A stretch of DNA of 34,944 bases from UBA1351 sp964563505 (GTDB lineage Bacteria; Bacillota; Clostridia; Lachnospirales; Vallitaleaceae). The stretch lies in NCBI GenBank assembly GCA_964563505.1, contig CAZLXW010000039.1, forward strand, positions 1-34,944, in the 5' to 3' direction. The translations under genes were made by a program, and so were the position numbers. The notes beneath the pieces were generated by a model that saw only the letters and a program-made list of their open reading frames with translations, was not told the origin of the DNA and ran no database searches. Below are positions 16,521 to 25,488 of this stretch, in pieces (position 1 is the first letter of the stretch; each line of letters begins with the position of its first letter).

Positions 16521-17515
16521 CCTTTTCCTTTACCATTTCCCCGATTTTGTTGACTTTGTCCCTGATTCTCTTTTTGGCTATTGCCTGGATTCGGGGACTT
16601 TTCTTTTTTTTCTTTTTTTTCATTCTTTTCATTTTTTTCTTTCGCTTCTCTCACAGCGTCTTTAAGGGCGTTCTTATCTATGACCTTTCCATTTTCTTTA
16701 AAGACTTCTTTTTGTTCTTCTTTTGAAAAATAATCTTTTACTGTCATTTCTTTTTTTATGCCTGAAACGTACAATCCAACCGGAATTTTTTTTAGTTCAG
16801 CTTCTTTGAGCTGTTCTTTTGTCGCTGTCGTAACGGCAAAATTCACTTTTCCCACAATAGCACTATTTTGAACTTTTTCACGTAGCTCATTTACTTTTGA
16901 CGTATTTGCTTTTAAATCAGCGGCATAGCTTTCTTCATCTACTTCTGACTGATCATCTGCCATAATTATTGTAACAAGAACATAATCTTCAACTTCATCC
17001 GTTGTATCAATAAAGCCTGCTTCATCGGCAAGATATATAATATGTTCAATAGCCTCTTCTATATTTAACCCAATCACACTAGATACATCCATGGTTTTTG
17101 CATCATCGTTCATCGACTTTACTTTAACCACAGTATCATTGGCATCTGCCATCAACTGGAAGCTCGGATTAATATCAACTGCAATAATTGTGGTGATTTT
17201 AACCCGCTGGTTAGTTGATTCGATATTCTCATTATTCTCATTAACCAAGTTTTGCTCAGGGACCGTTTGTATCATTGATTGTAAAATCAATCCTATTATT
17301 AAAGCAAAGACAATACTTGCAGCCACAAGATATTTTCTGTAACTTTTTGAATAGGAGGCCATTTGAGGATTAAAAATAACATCTTTATCAGTATACATTA
17401 TTTTTAAACCAATATCCGCTTTTTCACGTCGTGCAATCCGCTCATAGTCACCTTGGTCGGTCATTACAATAATATGATCTTGATTTAATTTAACAACAAG
17501 GCCTTTTTTGATCAT
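16514..17515 (-). CDS. rsgI: RsgI-type anti-sigma-I factor
   Basis: Single-pass membrane anti-sigma factor of 333 residues. The cytoplasmic RsgI N-terminal domain (about 1-55) has MIKKGLVVKLNQDHIIVMT. A membrane helix spans about 61-80. The extracytoplasmic middle domain holds IIAVDINPSFQLM, containing the conserved Asn-Pro pair (N116-P117), where self-cleavage has been reported in clostridial RsgI proteins. The C-terminal ~60 residues are low complexity, first Lys/Glu-rich and then Gly/Asn/Gln-rich. No carbohydrate-binding or glycosidase domain follows, unlike the cellulosome-sensing RsgIs of C. thermocellum. The start at 17515 follows GAGGTG; a GTG at 17524 is the alternative. It lies 14 bases after sigI, its likely partner. 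Confidence 0.9.
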   Translation of the reverse strand: MIKKGLVVKLNQDHIIVMTDQGDYERIARREKADIGLKIMYTDKDVIFNPQMASYSKSYRKYLVAASIVFALIIGLILQSMIQTVPEQNLVNENNENIESTNQRVKITTIIAVDINPSFQLMADANDTVVKVKSMNDDAKTMDVSSVIGLNIEEAIEHIIYLADEAGFIDTTDEVEDYVLVTIIMADDQSEVDEESYAADLKANTSKVNELREKVQNSAIVGKVNFAVTTATKEQLKEAELKKIPVGLYVSGIKKEMTVKDYFSKEEQKEVFKENGKVIDKNALKDAVREAKEKNEKNEKKEKKEKSPNPGNSQKENQGQSQQNRGNGKGKGQ

Positions 17516-17529
17516 TTTCAACACCTCTA

Positions 17530-18180
17530 TTATTCAATCCATTCCATGATTCGGCTAAATTTTTCTTTTACAATAATCATCACCGATGTAATTGTTATCT
17601 TGCTCCGCTTTACTATAACAAGACTGACTTTAAAGCGTCTTGAGATTTGTGTGATAGGAAGCCTCTTTTTTATATATAAATGGGTCATTAAATCTTTTTC
17701 TGCTGCGGCTTGTAACCCGATTTTTTTTGCTCTTTTTTGCGTATCAATGTGCTTTGGTGAACGATCTGCAAGTTGTTCAAAGGACAATCCAAAGCTTTTA
17801 AGCACCTCTTCAAAATCTTCGATTTCTTTTCGAAGAAGAAGCTTTTCATCAAAATTTTCTTCAATTACTGCATCTTCAAGTAGATTTGTCGTGTATTCGT
17901 GTTTCTGCTGGGACCAATAATCTTTGATCCGACTTTGAATAACGAGGCGAGCGAAGCTCAAGAAGTCTCCGCGCGCCTCGTTATATTTTTCTAGAGCTTC
18001 ATAAAATGCCATAAGTCCAATAGAAAACTCGTCATCATTATCCACATCTACATAGCTTTTTTTCAAAGCAGTAATGACGTTCAGAACAAAGGGTTGATAA
18101 TCTTCAATCAACCGATTCATTTGTTCTTTATTGTCCGTAGATTTTATTTGTATAATTTTATTATCGAGTTCTGTACGCAT
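17530..18180 (-). CDS. sigI: RNA polymerase sigma-I factor
   Basis: Alternative sigma factor (216 residues) of the SigI family. It directs heat-shock or envelope genes in Bacillus and polysaccharide-degrading cellulosome genes in cellulolytic Clostridia. The region-2 block is DNDDEFSIGLMAFYEALEKY followed by RGDFLSFARLVIQSRIKDYW, where the polymerase-core and -10 contacts are expected. A C-terminal helix-turn-helix region follows (LPITQISRRFKVSLVIVKR). The start at 18180 follows GGGTGA; a GTG at 18189 is possible. Directly upstream, 43 bases away, is the X2-domain protein gene; directly downstream is rsgI. Confidence 0.92.
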   Translation of the reverse strand: MRTELDNKIIQIKSTDNKEQMNRLIEDYQPFVLNVITALKKSYVDVDNDDEFSIGLMAFYEALEKYNEARGDFLSFARLVIQSRIKDYWSQQKHEYTTNLLEDAVIEENFDEKLLLRKEIEDFEEVLKSFGLSFEQLADRSPKHIDTQKRAKKIGLQAAAEKDLMTHLYIKKRLPITQISRRFKVSLVIVKRSKITITSVMIIVKEKFSRIMEWIE

Positions 18181-18223
18181 TTGCTTCACCCTAAGTACTT
18201 ATAATTTATTTGTTAGCTTATTC

Positions 18224-19453
18224 TTAGTTTACTTCGATGTCTAAATAGCTGACATACATAAGATCGTCTATTTCGAATACAAATTGAAGCTCATAGTCGC
18301 CTTCGTCTAAATCATTCAAAAAAGTGTTCGTAATACTTACTTCATCACCATCATTACTTACATTATAGTCTTCATCTTCGTCGAGACCGGAAATGTTTTT
18401 AAATCCCCAGCTATTGAGCTCGAATTCAATAACTAAATTTCCATACTTATCTGCATAGTCACTCTCTTCAAATGAACTTTCATCAAATTTAATACTGTCT
18501 TGACTAAGTTGTGGTAGTTGGTCAAGGTACTCAAGCTTGAGTTCAAATTCAAGGCTAACCTCTTCATCTTCTTGATTTTCGAATATAAATTCAAAGACAT
18601 GTTCTTCCGAATCAAGCACTTCAATAAAATCTTTTAGAAGCGTAACGGTTATCGCACTTCCTGTTGTACTTGTATAGTCAACATCTTCTTTAAGCACTTC
18701 ATCGCCTAACTTGATGCCTTTAAACGCATGGTCATTTAAGGTGACAACAACAACTACATCTTCCGGTTTCTGTATTTCTTCTTTGTCCGGATCTAGTTCC
18801 GGTAAATTCGACTCATCATCGATATCAATTTCTTTTGTATCTTCATTATAGCTTACGCGAAGTCCAAAGGCTTCTGCAATAAAACGTAATGGTACATAGG
18901 TTCTATTATTAATCAAACCCGGCGCTACGTCAATAGGAACTAGGTCTTTTTCTGTCATCATTGCTTCAAGATCTTCATAAAAATCGTCGACATCGTCGTC
19001 ATCTGCATCATTGGGGTCAAATGATTTGACCAACGTCAATAATTCGTCAAAATCTTCATTGTCTTCATCAAACAAATAGGTTTTTCCATCTTTACCATCC
19101 AAATCTGTTTCCAAATCAAAAATAATAATTTGTTCTTCATCCGGACTAATGATAACAGCATATGGACTAAACCATAATACTTGACTGCCCAATGCTTCGG
19201 TAATGGCACGTACCGGGATTAACGTCCTGTTTTGCTTAAGTACCGGTGGTTGTTCCGACTCAACCCACATGTTACGTACACGTATTCTACTCTCTGCAAA
19301 ATTCATGAACCCTTCCATTTTTTTCAGTTGTCCCGGCGCATGTTCCCGTCCGCGTCCAACACCAACACCTTGTGGTTTTGCATAGGCAACTTGCGATAGT
19401 AATAATGCAAAAATCATAACCATTGATAATACTTTTAAAATTCTGCTTTTCAT
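18224..19453 (-). CDS. exported protein with copper-amine-oxidase-N repeats and two X2-like modules
   Basis: 409 residues. A signal peptide covers about 1-25 (cleavage after AYA). Two copper amine oxidase N-terminal-type repeats are present: RTLIPVRAITEALGSQVLWF (77-96) and RTYVPLRFIAEAFGLRVSY (184-202). In Clostridia this domain is a wall-associated module and carries no oxidase activity. Between them is a very acidic insert (about 115-170, including NDADDDDVDDFYEDLEAMM). The C-terminal half has two Ig-like modules resembling cellulosomal X2 (CBM_X2): about 236-310 with FKGIKLGDEVLKEDVDY, and about 318-409 with FKNISGLDEDEDYNV. The start at 19453 follows GGAGAG. TATAAT (19498-19503, minus) is a likely -10 box with no clear -35. 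The role is probably structural or sensing at the cell surface. Confidence 0.8.
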   Translation of the reverse strand: MKSRILKVLSMVMIFALLLSQVAYAKPQGVGVGRGREHAPGQLKKMEGFMNFAESRIRVRNMWVESEQPPVLKQNRTLIPVRAITEALGSQVLWFSPYAVIISPDEEQIIIFDLETDLDGKDGKTYLFDEDNEDFDELLTLVKSFDPNDADDDDVDDFYEDLEAMMTEKDLVPIDVAPGLINNRTYVPLRFIAEAFGLRVSYNEDTKEIDIDDESNLPELDPDKEEIQKPEDVVVVVTLNDHAFKGIKLGDEVLKEDVDYTSTTGSAITVTLLKDFIEVLDSEEHVFEFIFENQEDEEVSLEFELKLEYLDQLPQLSQDSIKFDESSFEESDYADKYGNLVIEFELNSWGFKNISGLDEDEDYNVSNDGDEVSITNTFLNDLDEGDYELQFVFEIDDLMYVSYLDIEVN

Positions 19454-19620
19454 TTGTTTCACTCTCCATTTCAAAATTATTTATTCTACCTTGTTACATT
19501 ATACTATACGGTAGGTTTGAACTTTTTCGATACCTTTTTTGAAAAACATTTTATCTTTTTGTCAAGAAATAAAAACATCAAACTTCATCACTAATGATTG
19601 TACCGATATAATAAACTTAA

Positions 19621-19652
19621 TCAAAAAGCTGTTGCATTACTGCAACAGCTTT
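19621..19652 (-). terminator. rho-independent terminator of the SLH gene
   Basis: A perfect 12-bp stem, AAAGCTGTTGCA (19625-19636) with TGCAACAGCTTT (19641-19652) and a 4-base loop, is followed on the minus strand by TTTTTGA. It lies 24 bases after the SLH protein stop codon and separates it from the X2/sigI operon. Confidence 0.88.
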
Positions 19653-19675
19653 AAGCCCTTTAGAACAATTTTATT

Positions 19676-21217
19676 TTAAAATGCACCAAGATCTGATACA
19701 CTTCCTGCTTGAATAGTGATATTATCTTTAAGAATAGTTCCCACAGAATTGCCGATCCAATACTGACCTGGAGGTAATGTTATCATAAATCGGCCATTGC
19801 TCCCTATATCAGCAATTTGTGTAAATTGTCCGGATTTACTTACCATATAAATTTCTGTTCCTAGCGGTCGATCATGCACTCCAGTAATTACTCCTAATTC
19901 AGATGGAATAGTATAACTGTTTCCAGCATTATAATCTCTAGGTTGTATTCCAATCCAAACATCACCATTATTATCGATGCTAAAATGTGATCCACTAAAC
20001 TCCCCTGTGTATGGAGAAGTGTCCCCTACATTCATTCTAATATCCACCGTATATTTATCAGCACTAATCGGTCCACTATAGTAGCCTTGCTCATCAGCCT
20101 TCAATCTAGTGTGAATATGAGGGTTAGTCTCTAAACCCACTATTATTTCTGGGTCTGTAACTTCTTTCCCATTAAACGGGTTAATAATTCGTCCACTAAC
20201 AAAGGCTGCTGTATCCGAAGCAAGCGCAAACGCACTTGTATTAAGCCACTCATCATCTGTATAAATATTAGCCATTAATTCAATAGCATTACCATCATCA
20301 GCAGCAAGGGTTGTATATGTTGAAGTGGCAATACCTTCAGCGTCAGTTAATATTTCTCGAACAGATAGTTGATCACCACGATCATGTGGTCCGACATTAG
20401 CAAAAAATTCAATATTTGTAAAAGCAGCTGGTCGCTTATCTGGACCATACGTTGTCAAAACGGTAATCGTAATGGTCTGCCTTCCACCCGGTTTTACAAT
20501 CGCTTCACTTAACTCAACGGAGATACTGGCATCATTGTAAATATTCGACTCTACCTGTTCATCTATATGCCAATCAGTAAGAGGCTCTGCGTTAAATAAC
20601 ACAACATCAACAACGCGCTGACCATCTGGCCTCTGAACATTATAGAGTGCTGTGGTTGTCATGCGAGCCATTGCAGAGCGATTCATAATATCTGTGCCAT
20701 TGTAATATAACCCTCTATCTAAGCCAAGCAAATTTGTCACATCGTCATAATCATTTGGCCAGATCATATTGGCTTGCTCGTGCTCTAATACGCGAATTAA
20801 AATTGTCGACCAATGTACCATTTGCAACGAATTCTCTGGTGCATAGCGGTCATCACCTACCCCTTGCAATATTCCATCTTCAGCCATAAGGTTAATCCAT
20901 CCCACTGCCCATTGATGCGGTGTCCCCATGATGTCAGTAAATTTAGCCTCTGTCTGTGCTGCTGCAAGAGCATCTTCCTCCGAATACCCCAAAAGAAAAC
21001 CTGCTACTTTGGCAGCTGCAGCCCGATTAAGTTTGGCATTCGGCGCAAATTGATTGTTGCCGACACCTTCTAAAATACCTAGCCTTGCCATTTCAAGAAT
21101 TGCATCTTCATGTGGATTACCCTGGATGTCTGTAAAAGTTGTTGCAGTAGCTAAATTCACCGTCCCCATTAGTAGTACGATGACTAAACCCACTAGTACA
21201 ATTGCTTTTTTACTCAT
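19676..21217 (-). CDS. S-layer homology (SLH) domain surface protein
   Basis: 513-residue exported protein. A signal peptide spans about residues 1-26 (ATA before TTFTDI). Two clear SLH repeats follow: FTDIQGNPHEDAILEMARLG with LNRAAAAKVAGFLLGY (about 28-78), and FTDIMGTPHQWAVGWINLM with APENSLQMVHWSTILIRVL (about 93-145). A third, degenerate one covers about 150-195 (IMNRSAMARMTTTALYN). SLH domains bind pyruvylated wall polymers. Then come an Ig-like region (about 225-335) and a carboxypeptidase-regulatory-like repeat region (SGRIINPFNGKEVTDPEI, ADEQGYYSGPISADKYTVDI and a second, similar unit near the end). No catalytic domain is seen. AAAGGAGG precedes the ATG. It has its own promoter and terminator. 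Confidence 0.85.
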   Translation of the reverse strand: MSKKAIVLVGLVIVLLMGTVNLATATTFTDIQGNPHEDAILEMARLGILEGVGNNQFAPNAKLNRAAAAKVAGFLLGYSEEDALAAAQTEAKFTDIMGTPHQWAVGWINLMAEDGILQGVGDDRYAPENSLQMVHWSTILIRVLEHEQANMIWPNDYDDVTNLLGLDRGLYYNGTDIMNRSAMARMTTTALYNVQRPDGQRVVDVVLFNAEPLTDWHIDEQVESNIYNDASISVELSEAIVKPGGRQTITITVLTTYGPDKRPAAFTNIEFFANVGPHDRGDQLSVREILTDAEGIATSTYTTLAADDGNAIELMANIYTDDEWLNTSAFALASDTAAFVSGRIINPFNGKEVTDPEIIVGLETNPHIHTRLKADEQGYYSGPISADKYTVDIRMNVGDTSPYTGEFSGSHFSIDNNGDVWIGIQPRDYNAGNSYTIPSELGVITGVHDRPLGTEIYMVSKSGQFTQIADIGSNGRFMITLPPGQYWIGNSVGTILKDNITIQAGSVSDLGAF

Positions 21218-21237
21218 ATTGATCCCTCCTTTCCATC

Positions 21238-21266
21238 ATTTTAACACAAAATATAATGGCTGTCAT
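21238..21266 (-). promoter_or_regulatory. promoter of the SLH protein gene
   Basis: Minus strand ATGACA (21261-21266), a 17-base spacer and TAAAAT (21238-21243), about 20 bases before the start codon. Five of six consensus bases match in each box. Confidence 0.6.
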
Positions 21267-21310
21267 GTCAGAACGGTTTTATACAAATGAATTAATCGCC
21301 ACGCAATTTA

Positions 21311-22156
21311 CTAACCTTTTAATCCACTCGTAGCAATTCCTTCAACAATATATTTCTGTAATACTAAAAACAAAATAATTACCGGCAGTAGTGATAGAAT
21401 ACACATTGCGAATAATGCTCCATAATCCGAGACACTTGTCGGATCTGCAAATAATTTTAATGCAATTGATACTGTATATTTTTCCGGAGTGTTTAAATAT
21501 AATAATGATCCCATAAAATCATCCCATTTCCAATAAAACGCAAAGACTGCACAGGTTACTAACGCCGGTCGAATAAGCGGCAACATAATTCGAGTATAAA
21601 GCTTAATTCGATCACATCCGTCAATTTTTGCCGCTTCATCTAATTCACTTGGAATCCCAGCCATAAATTGGATGATGAGAAAAATAAAAAACGCTCTTCC
21701 ACCCCATTCAGGAACAACTAGTGGTAAAAAAGTATTCACCCAATCCAGTTTACTGAAAATAATATATTGGGGTATGATTAATACCTGTGCCGGCAACATC
21801 ATTGTAATTAACATGCATACAAACAGAACATTTCTTCCTTTAAATTTAATTCTAGAAAATCCATATGCAGCCATGGATGACACTAACACATTTCCTATAA
21901 CAGATAGTGTTGTCACTATAAAGGAATTTTTGAAAAAAACTTCAAAACTGGTTCCACCAAAACCTGACCATCCATTATAATAATTATTTAATTTCCATTC
22001 CGATGGAAATAATTGCTCAATGGTTGTAAGTACTAATGCGCTATCTTTAAAAGAGCTGAAAAACATCCATATCAAAGGATAGATCATTACAAAACTGATG
22101 GAAATCACAAGAAGATGAAATAATAGCATATTAATTGGCGACACTTTCTTATTCAT
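21311..22156 (-). CDS. carbohydrate ABC transporter permease (MalG family)
   Basis: 281-residue inner-membrane permease with six predicted helices. The EAA loop that docks the ATPase reads ELDEAAKIDGCDRIKLYTRI with MLPLIRPAL. The C-terminus (IVEGIATSGLKG) is typical of MalG/LacG-type proteins. GGTGG lies before the ATG, and the gap to the upstream permease stop is 3 bases. No ATPase gene is nearby; in Firmicutes sugar importers of this class usually share a common MsmX-like ATPase encoded elsewhere. The sugar is not determined by sequence. Confidence 0.93.
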   Translation of the reverse strand: MNKKVSPINMLLFHLLVISISFVMIYPLIWMFFSSFKDSALVLTTIEQLFPSEWKLNNYYNGWSGFGGTSFEVFFKNSFIVTTLSVIGNVLVSSMAAYGFSRIKFKGRNVLFVCMLITMMLPAQVLIIPQYIIFSKLDWVNTFLPLVVPEWGGRAFFIFLIIQFMAGIPSELDEAAKIDGCDRIKLYTRIMLPLIRPALVTCAVFAFYWKWDDFMGSLLYLNTPEKYTVSIALKLFADPTSVSDYGALFAMCILSLLPVIILFLVLQKYIVEGIATSGLKG

Positions 22157-22159
22157 AAT

Positions 22160-23143
22160 TTATGACACCACCTTTTTTAGCTTCTTTGTTCTTGGTTTTT
22201 TAGATTCGTTCTCGTAAAAAACCCATGTATTTGATGATTTGAAAATTAACGCTGTAAAAAAACCTACAATAAGGAGTAATACCCAAGCCATTGCACTCCC
22301 ATATCCCATCTTATAATATTTGAAACTTTGTTGATAAAGATAGAGTACATAAACCAATGTTTTATTCACCGGACCCCCGTCCGTTATGATCATCGCCTGT
22401 GTAAAAACCATAAATCCTCCAATTATTTGCATAACCGTATTAAATAGAATAATTGGAGTTAATAATGGTAGTGTTATATTAAAGAATTGCCTAAAAACAC
22501 CTGCTCCATCAACTGTAGCTGCTTCATAATAATTTTTTGGTATTTGTTTAAGTCCTGCTAAAAAAATCAACATAGACGATCCGAATTGCCATACAAACAA
22601 TAAGATGATCGACCAAAGCGCCGTGTCTTTGTTAGATATCCAGCTTATATCTGATGGTATACCTATGCTATTAAGAAAAATATTTACGACACCCGTTTTA
22701 GAAAAACAATACTTCCACATTACAGATACCGCTACACTCCCTCCCAAAATGGAAGGAAGGTAGTATACGCATCTATATAGCGGGACCAACTTGGATTGCC
22801 TATTTAGTAACAATGCTATTGCTAATGCAAAGAGCAGTCTTAAGGGAACGGATAAAAAAACAAATCTAAATGTAACACTCAATGCCTGCCAAAAGAGCTT
22901 ATCTTTTGTGAATAATTCAATATAGTTATTAAGACCGATAAATTTTGGTTCTGAAAGCATATTGTAATCGGTAAATGACAATACAAACGATGTCACGAAG
23001 GGTATTGCCATAAATACTATAAAGCAAATTAACCAAGGGCCAATAAATAGATACCCATATACATTTTCTTTAAACCGATTACGATTTTTAGTTTTTGTAA
23101 TTAATTCAGCATTTTTTGAACGGTAATTCATTGTATTTTCCAC
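22160..23143 (-). CDS. carbohydrate ABC transporter permease (MalF/UgpA family)
   Basis: 327-residue permease with an N-terminal cytoplasmic stretch, then six helices. The EAA loop is NYYEAATVDGAGVFRQFFNI with TLPLLTPII. I keep the GTG start at 23143 because GAGGAG lies 8 bases before it; an ATG four codons in has no better site. It lies 26 bases after the binding-protein gene and forms the translocation pore with the MalG-type partner. Confidence 0.93.
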   Translation of the reverse strand: MENTMNYRSKNAELITKTKNRNRFKENVYGYLFIGPWLICFIVFMAIPFVTSFVLSFTDYNMLSEPKFIGLNNYIELFTKDKLFWQALSVTFRFVFLSVPLRLLFALAIALLLNRQSKLVPLYRCVYYLPSILGGSVAVSVMWKYCFSKTGVVNIFLNSIGIPSDISWISNKDTALWSIILLFVWQFGSSMLIFLAGLKQIPKNYYEAATVDGAGVFRQFFNITLPLLTPIILFNTVMQIIGGFMVFTQAMIITDGGPVNKTLVYVLYLYQQSFKYYKMGYGSAMAWVLLLIVGFFTALIFKSSNTWVFYENESKKPRTKKLKKVVS

Positions 23144-23169
23144 TGCAACTACTCCTCAATTGTCTATAC

Positions 23170-24534
23170 TTATTGTCCCAAAATATCCGTTGCTTGTACA
23201 ACAAAATCATCAATGGCTTCTTCAGCGTCCATCTCTCCATACATAAGTGCTTGATAGTTTACCTTTAAAACATTAATTGCTTCTGCGGCATTTGCTGGAT
23301 CCGGAGCATTTGTTTTTTCTACAATTTCTGATACAGAGCTAATGTAGTCAAAAGTATTGGCTGTATATTCGCCTACAACTTCTGTTAAGCCTTCTCTTAT
23401 CTCACTAGATAAAGAAATACCACGATCGGCTAAGATAGTCTCCATTGCTTCCATATCATTTACCATATAATTTAGAATCGAAGCTGCTGTTTCAGGATCT
23501 TCACAATCGGCAGAAATTGACCAATACATATTTGCATTCATATACATACCACTTTTATCCGCATCATCTGGTTTTGGCAACATACAAATTCCCATTGGAG
23601 CACCTAAAACATCACTATATGTTTCATAATAGTTACTTAACAAAAATGCCATTGCTGATTTGCCCTGAACAATATAGTTATCTTCTGTTGTTGCCCAAGC
23701 GATTTGAACTTCCGGATCAATAAAAACGCCAAGTTCTACCATTTCTTTTATGTCTGCAAAAGCATTTTTCAATCCATTAAGTACGCGTTCATCATTTGCC
23801 CATCCAAAACTACCATCAGCTTCGTAAAAATCATAATCATAAGATCTTACAACATATTCAGCAAGCCATCTTGCCTCTGACAAAAAAGGAATATCCGTTT
23901 GTACACCTGTTTCTTCAAATATTTTTTTCGCCGTGTCTAAATATTCACTCCATGTCCAGTTATCCTTTGGATAATCGACTCCAGCTTGATCAAAAATTTC
24001 TTTATTATAAACAACACTTACTGTATTAACGCCAGTTGGATAACCTGTCACTTCCCCTTCAACTGTACCTGCTGACAAACTATTTTTGTCCACGTATGTT
24101 AAATCGATAATACCAGAATCAATATATGGTTGTAAGGAAACTATTTGATTGTTTTTTGAGTAATTCACAATATCCGTTGTTGACATTTGTATTATGTCCG
24201 GCAAATTATTCCCTACAGCCTGTGTTGCCAGTGTTTCCCAATAACTACTCCAACTCGTATACTCATACGAAAAATTTACATCGTTTTTTTCAACGTACTT
24301 ATCTAATGCCTCGATTGTGCTATTATGCCGCGCTTGACTTCCCCACCAGGTAATTCGTACTTCAGTATCCGTTTTCTCAACCTGACTATTTTCTGAACTG
24401 CTTTCAGTTGAATCTCCTGCACCTGTCATTTCTGACTCTGATGTAGCATCATTTTCAGATGAACAACTCATCATGATTAGCGCCAATCCAATAAGCACTA
24501 AAAACTTACTCATTTTTTCGATTTTTCTTTTCAT
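23170..24534 (-). CDS. extracellular sugar-binding lipoprotein (ABC transporter)
   Basis: 454-residue solute-binding protein of the carbohydrate uptake (CUT1) class. A lipoprotein signal ends LALIMMSCSS; the Cys at about residue 23 would be lipidated, though Met at -3 is not the usual lipobox residue. After a Ser/Glu-rich linker the domain starts with VRITWWGSQARH, and PTGVNTVSVVYNKEIFDQAG is the typical family block. The start at 24534 follows GTGGAGG; the frame is open 24 codons upstream but lacks a site. The ligand is unknown. The YesM/YesN system directly upstream probably controls this gene, as such pairs commonly do. Confidence 0.92.
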   Translation of the reverse strand: MKRKIEKMSKFLVLIGLALIMMSCSSENDATSESEMTGAGDSTESSSENSQVEKTDTEVRITWWGSQARHNSTIEALDKYVEKNDVNFSYEYTSWSSYWETLATQAVGNNLPDIIQMSTTDIVNYSKNNQIVSLQPYIDSGIIDLTYVDKNSLSAGTVEGEVTGYPTGVNTVSVVYNKEIFDQAGVDYPKDNWTWSEYLDTAKKIFEETGVQTDIPFLSEARWLAEYVVRSYDYDFYEADGSFGWANDERVLNGLKNAFADIKEMVELGVFIDPEVQIAWATTEDNYIVQGKSAMAFLLSNYYETYSDVLGAPMGICMLPKPDDADKSGMYMNANMYWSISADCEDPETAASILNYMVNDMEAMETILADRGISLSSEIREGLTEVVGEYTANTFDYISSVSEIVEKTNAPDPANAAEAINVLKVNYQALMYGEMDAEEAIDDFVVQATDILGQ

Positions 24535-24622
24535 ATTTACCTCCACTTTATTATATTTACTTGCTTCATATATAGTATATGTTTTTATCAAGATATATAT
24601 AATCAATATTTCTGTTTATTTT

Positions 24623-24648
24623 TACCAAAAAACCATACTGTTTTGGTA
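24623..24648. promoter_or_regulatory. inverted repeat upstream of the sugar importer
   Basis: TACCAAAA (24623-24630) and TTTTGGTA (24641-24648) form a perfect 8-bp inverted repeat with a 10-base centre. It lies about 90 bases upstream of the binding-protein start and downstream of the yesN-like gene. It may be an operator, for instance for the AraC-type response regulator, or part of a transcript end. I found no convincing -35/-10 pair next to it. Confidence 0.4.
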
Positions 24649-24669
24649 TTCTGATATTTTTCCCAACTA

Positions 24670-24695
24670 AATAAGGCCATATATCTGGCCTTATT
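24670..24695 (-). terminator. hairpin at the end of the yesN-like gene
   Basis: AATAAGGCCA (24670-24679) and TGGCCTTATT (24686-24695) form a perfect 10-bp stem with a 6-base loop, overlapping the stop codon. The following minus-strand bases (TAGTTGGGAAAAA) lack a clean T-run, so termination may be partial and allow readthrough into the importer genes. Confidence 0.55.
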
Positions 24696-25488
24696 AATGA
24701 TTATGTATTGTATTTTTATATTCTTTTGGAGTTAATTTGGTATATTTTTTAAATACATTACAAAAATATCTTGGGTTATTCCCATATCCAACTTTTTCAG
24801 CAACTTCCATCACTGTAAATTCTTGAGATGCAATAAGAAACATCGCTAATTGCATTCTTTGCTCTGTTAAATATTCAGAAAAACGTGTTCCTACTTCTTT
24901 CTTGAATTGCCGACTCAAATAATTTTCACTCATATATACTTTATGCTTCGATATCCATTTCAAACTTAATAATTCATTGTCAATTTCTCTTTCAATAAGT
25001 TGAATAATTTCTGTAATTGTATCCGAGAACTGCGTATTTTTATGAATCTTATCCTTTATGCTTTTAAATTGAGTTTGCTTATCTATTATTATTTCTTCTC
25101 TATGCCTTTTTTCTATCTCTTCTTTAACCTTGCTCAAAACTTCAACCAACTCTTTTTCATGAACCGGTTTTAGAATGTAATCTTTAACCCCAAGACCCAT
25201 TGCACGCTTTGCATATTCAAACTCAGCAAATCCCGATAAGACGATAAACTCAGGTTTAATAGGATAATCACATATTTTCTCTATCATCATAATACCATCC
25301 ATAACCGGCATTTTAATATCCGTAATGACAATATCGATTAAATTTTCTTTCATATAATTTAAAGCTTCAATAGCATTTTCGGCCAAAAAGCTTACTTCCA
25401 TTCCAAGGAGTTTCCAATCGATTCCATTCGATATTCCTTCTCTAATCATCTCTTCATCATCAACAATCATTACTTTCAGGTTTTTCAT
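24694..25488 (-). CDS. YesN-type response regulator (receiver + AraC HTH)
   Basis: 264-residue regulator. The receiver domain (about 4-120) has D10/D11, phospho-acceptor D57 (IVITDIKMPVMDG), a Ser at the switch position (FIVLSGFAEFEYAKRA) and Lys (YILKPVHEKEL). The C-terminal AraC-type domain (about 165-262) has YLSRQFKKEVGTRFSEYL and MEVAEKVGYGNNPRYFCNVF. The middle linker of this class is shorter than in many YesN proteins. The start at 25488 lies inside the kinase gene, with a 29-base overlap. It forms a pair with the YesM-type kinase and probably activates the downstream sugar importer. Confidence 0.92.
   Translation of the reverse strand: MKNLKVMIVDDEEMIREGISNGIDWKLLGMEVSFLAENAIEALNYMKENLIDIVITDIKMPVMDGIMMIEKICDYPIKPEFIVLSGFAEFEYAKRAMGLGVKDYILKPVHEKELVEVLSKVKEEIEKRHREEIIIDKQTQFKSIKDKIHKNTQFSDTITEIIQLIEREIDNELLSLKWISKHKVYMSENYLSRQFKKEVGTRFSEYLTEQRMQLAMFLIASQEFTVMEVAEKVGYGNNPRYFCNVFKKYTKLTPKEYKNTIHNH

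Noticed and set aside
16517..16726. Phe-rich plus-strand frame
   Set aside because: Antisense of the Lys/Glu-rich rsgI tail; low complexity.
24535..24606. N-terminal extension of the sugar-binding protein
   Set aside because: Would precede the lipoprotein signal and lacks a ribosome site; GTGGAGG marks the start at 24534.
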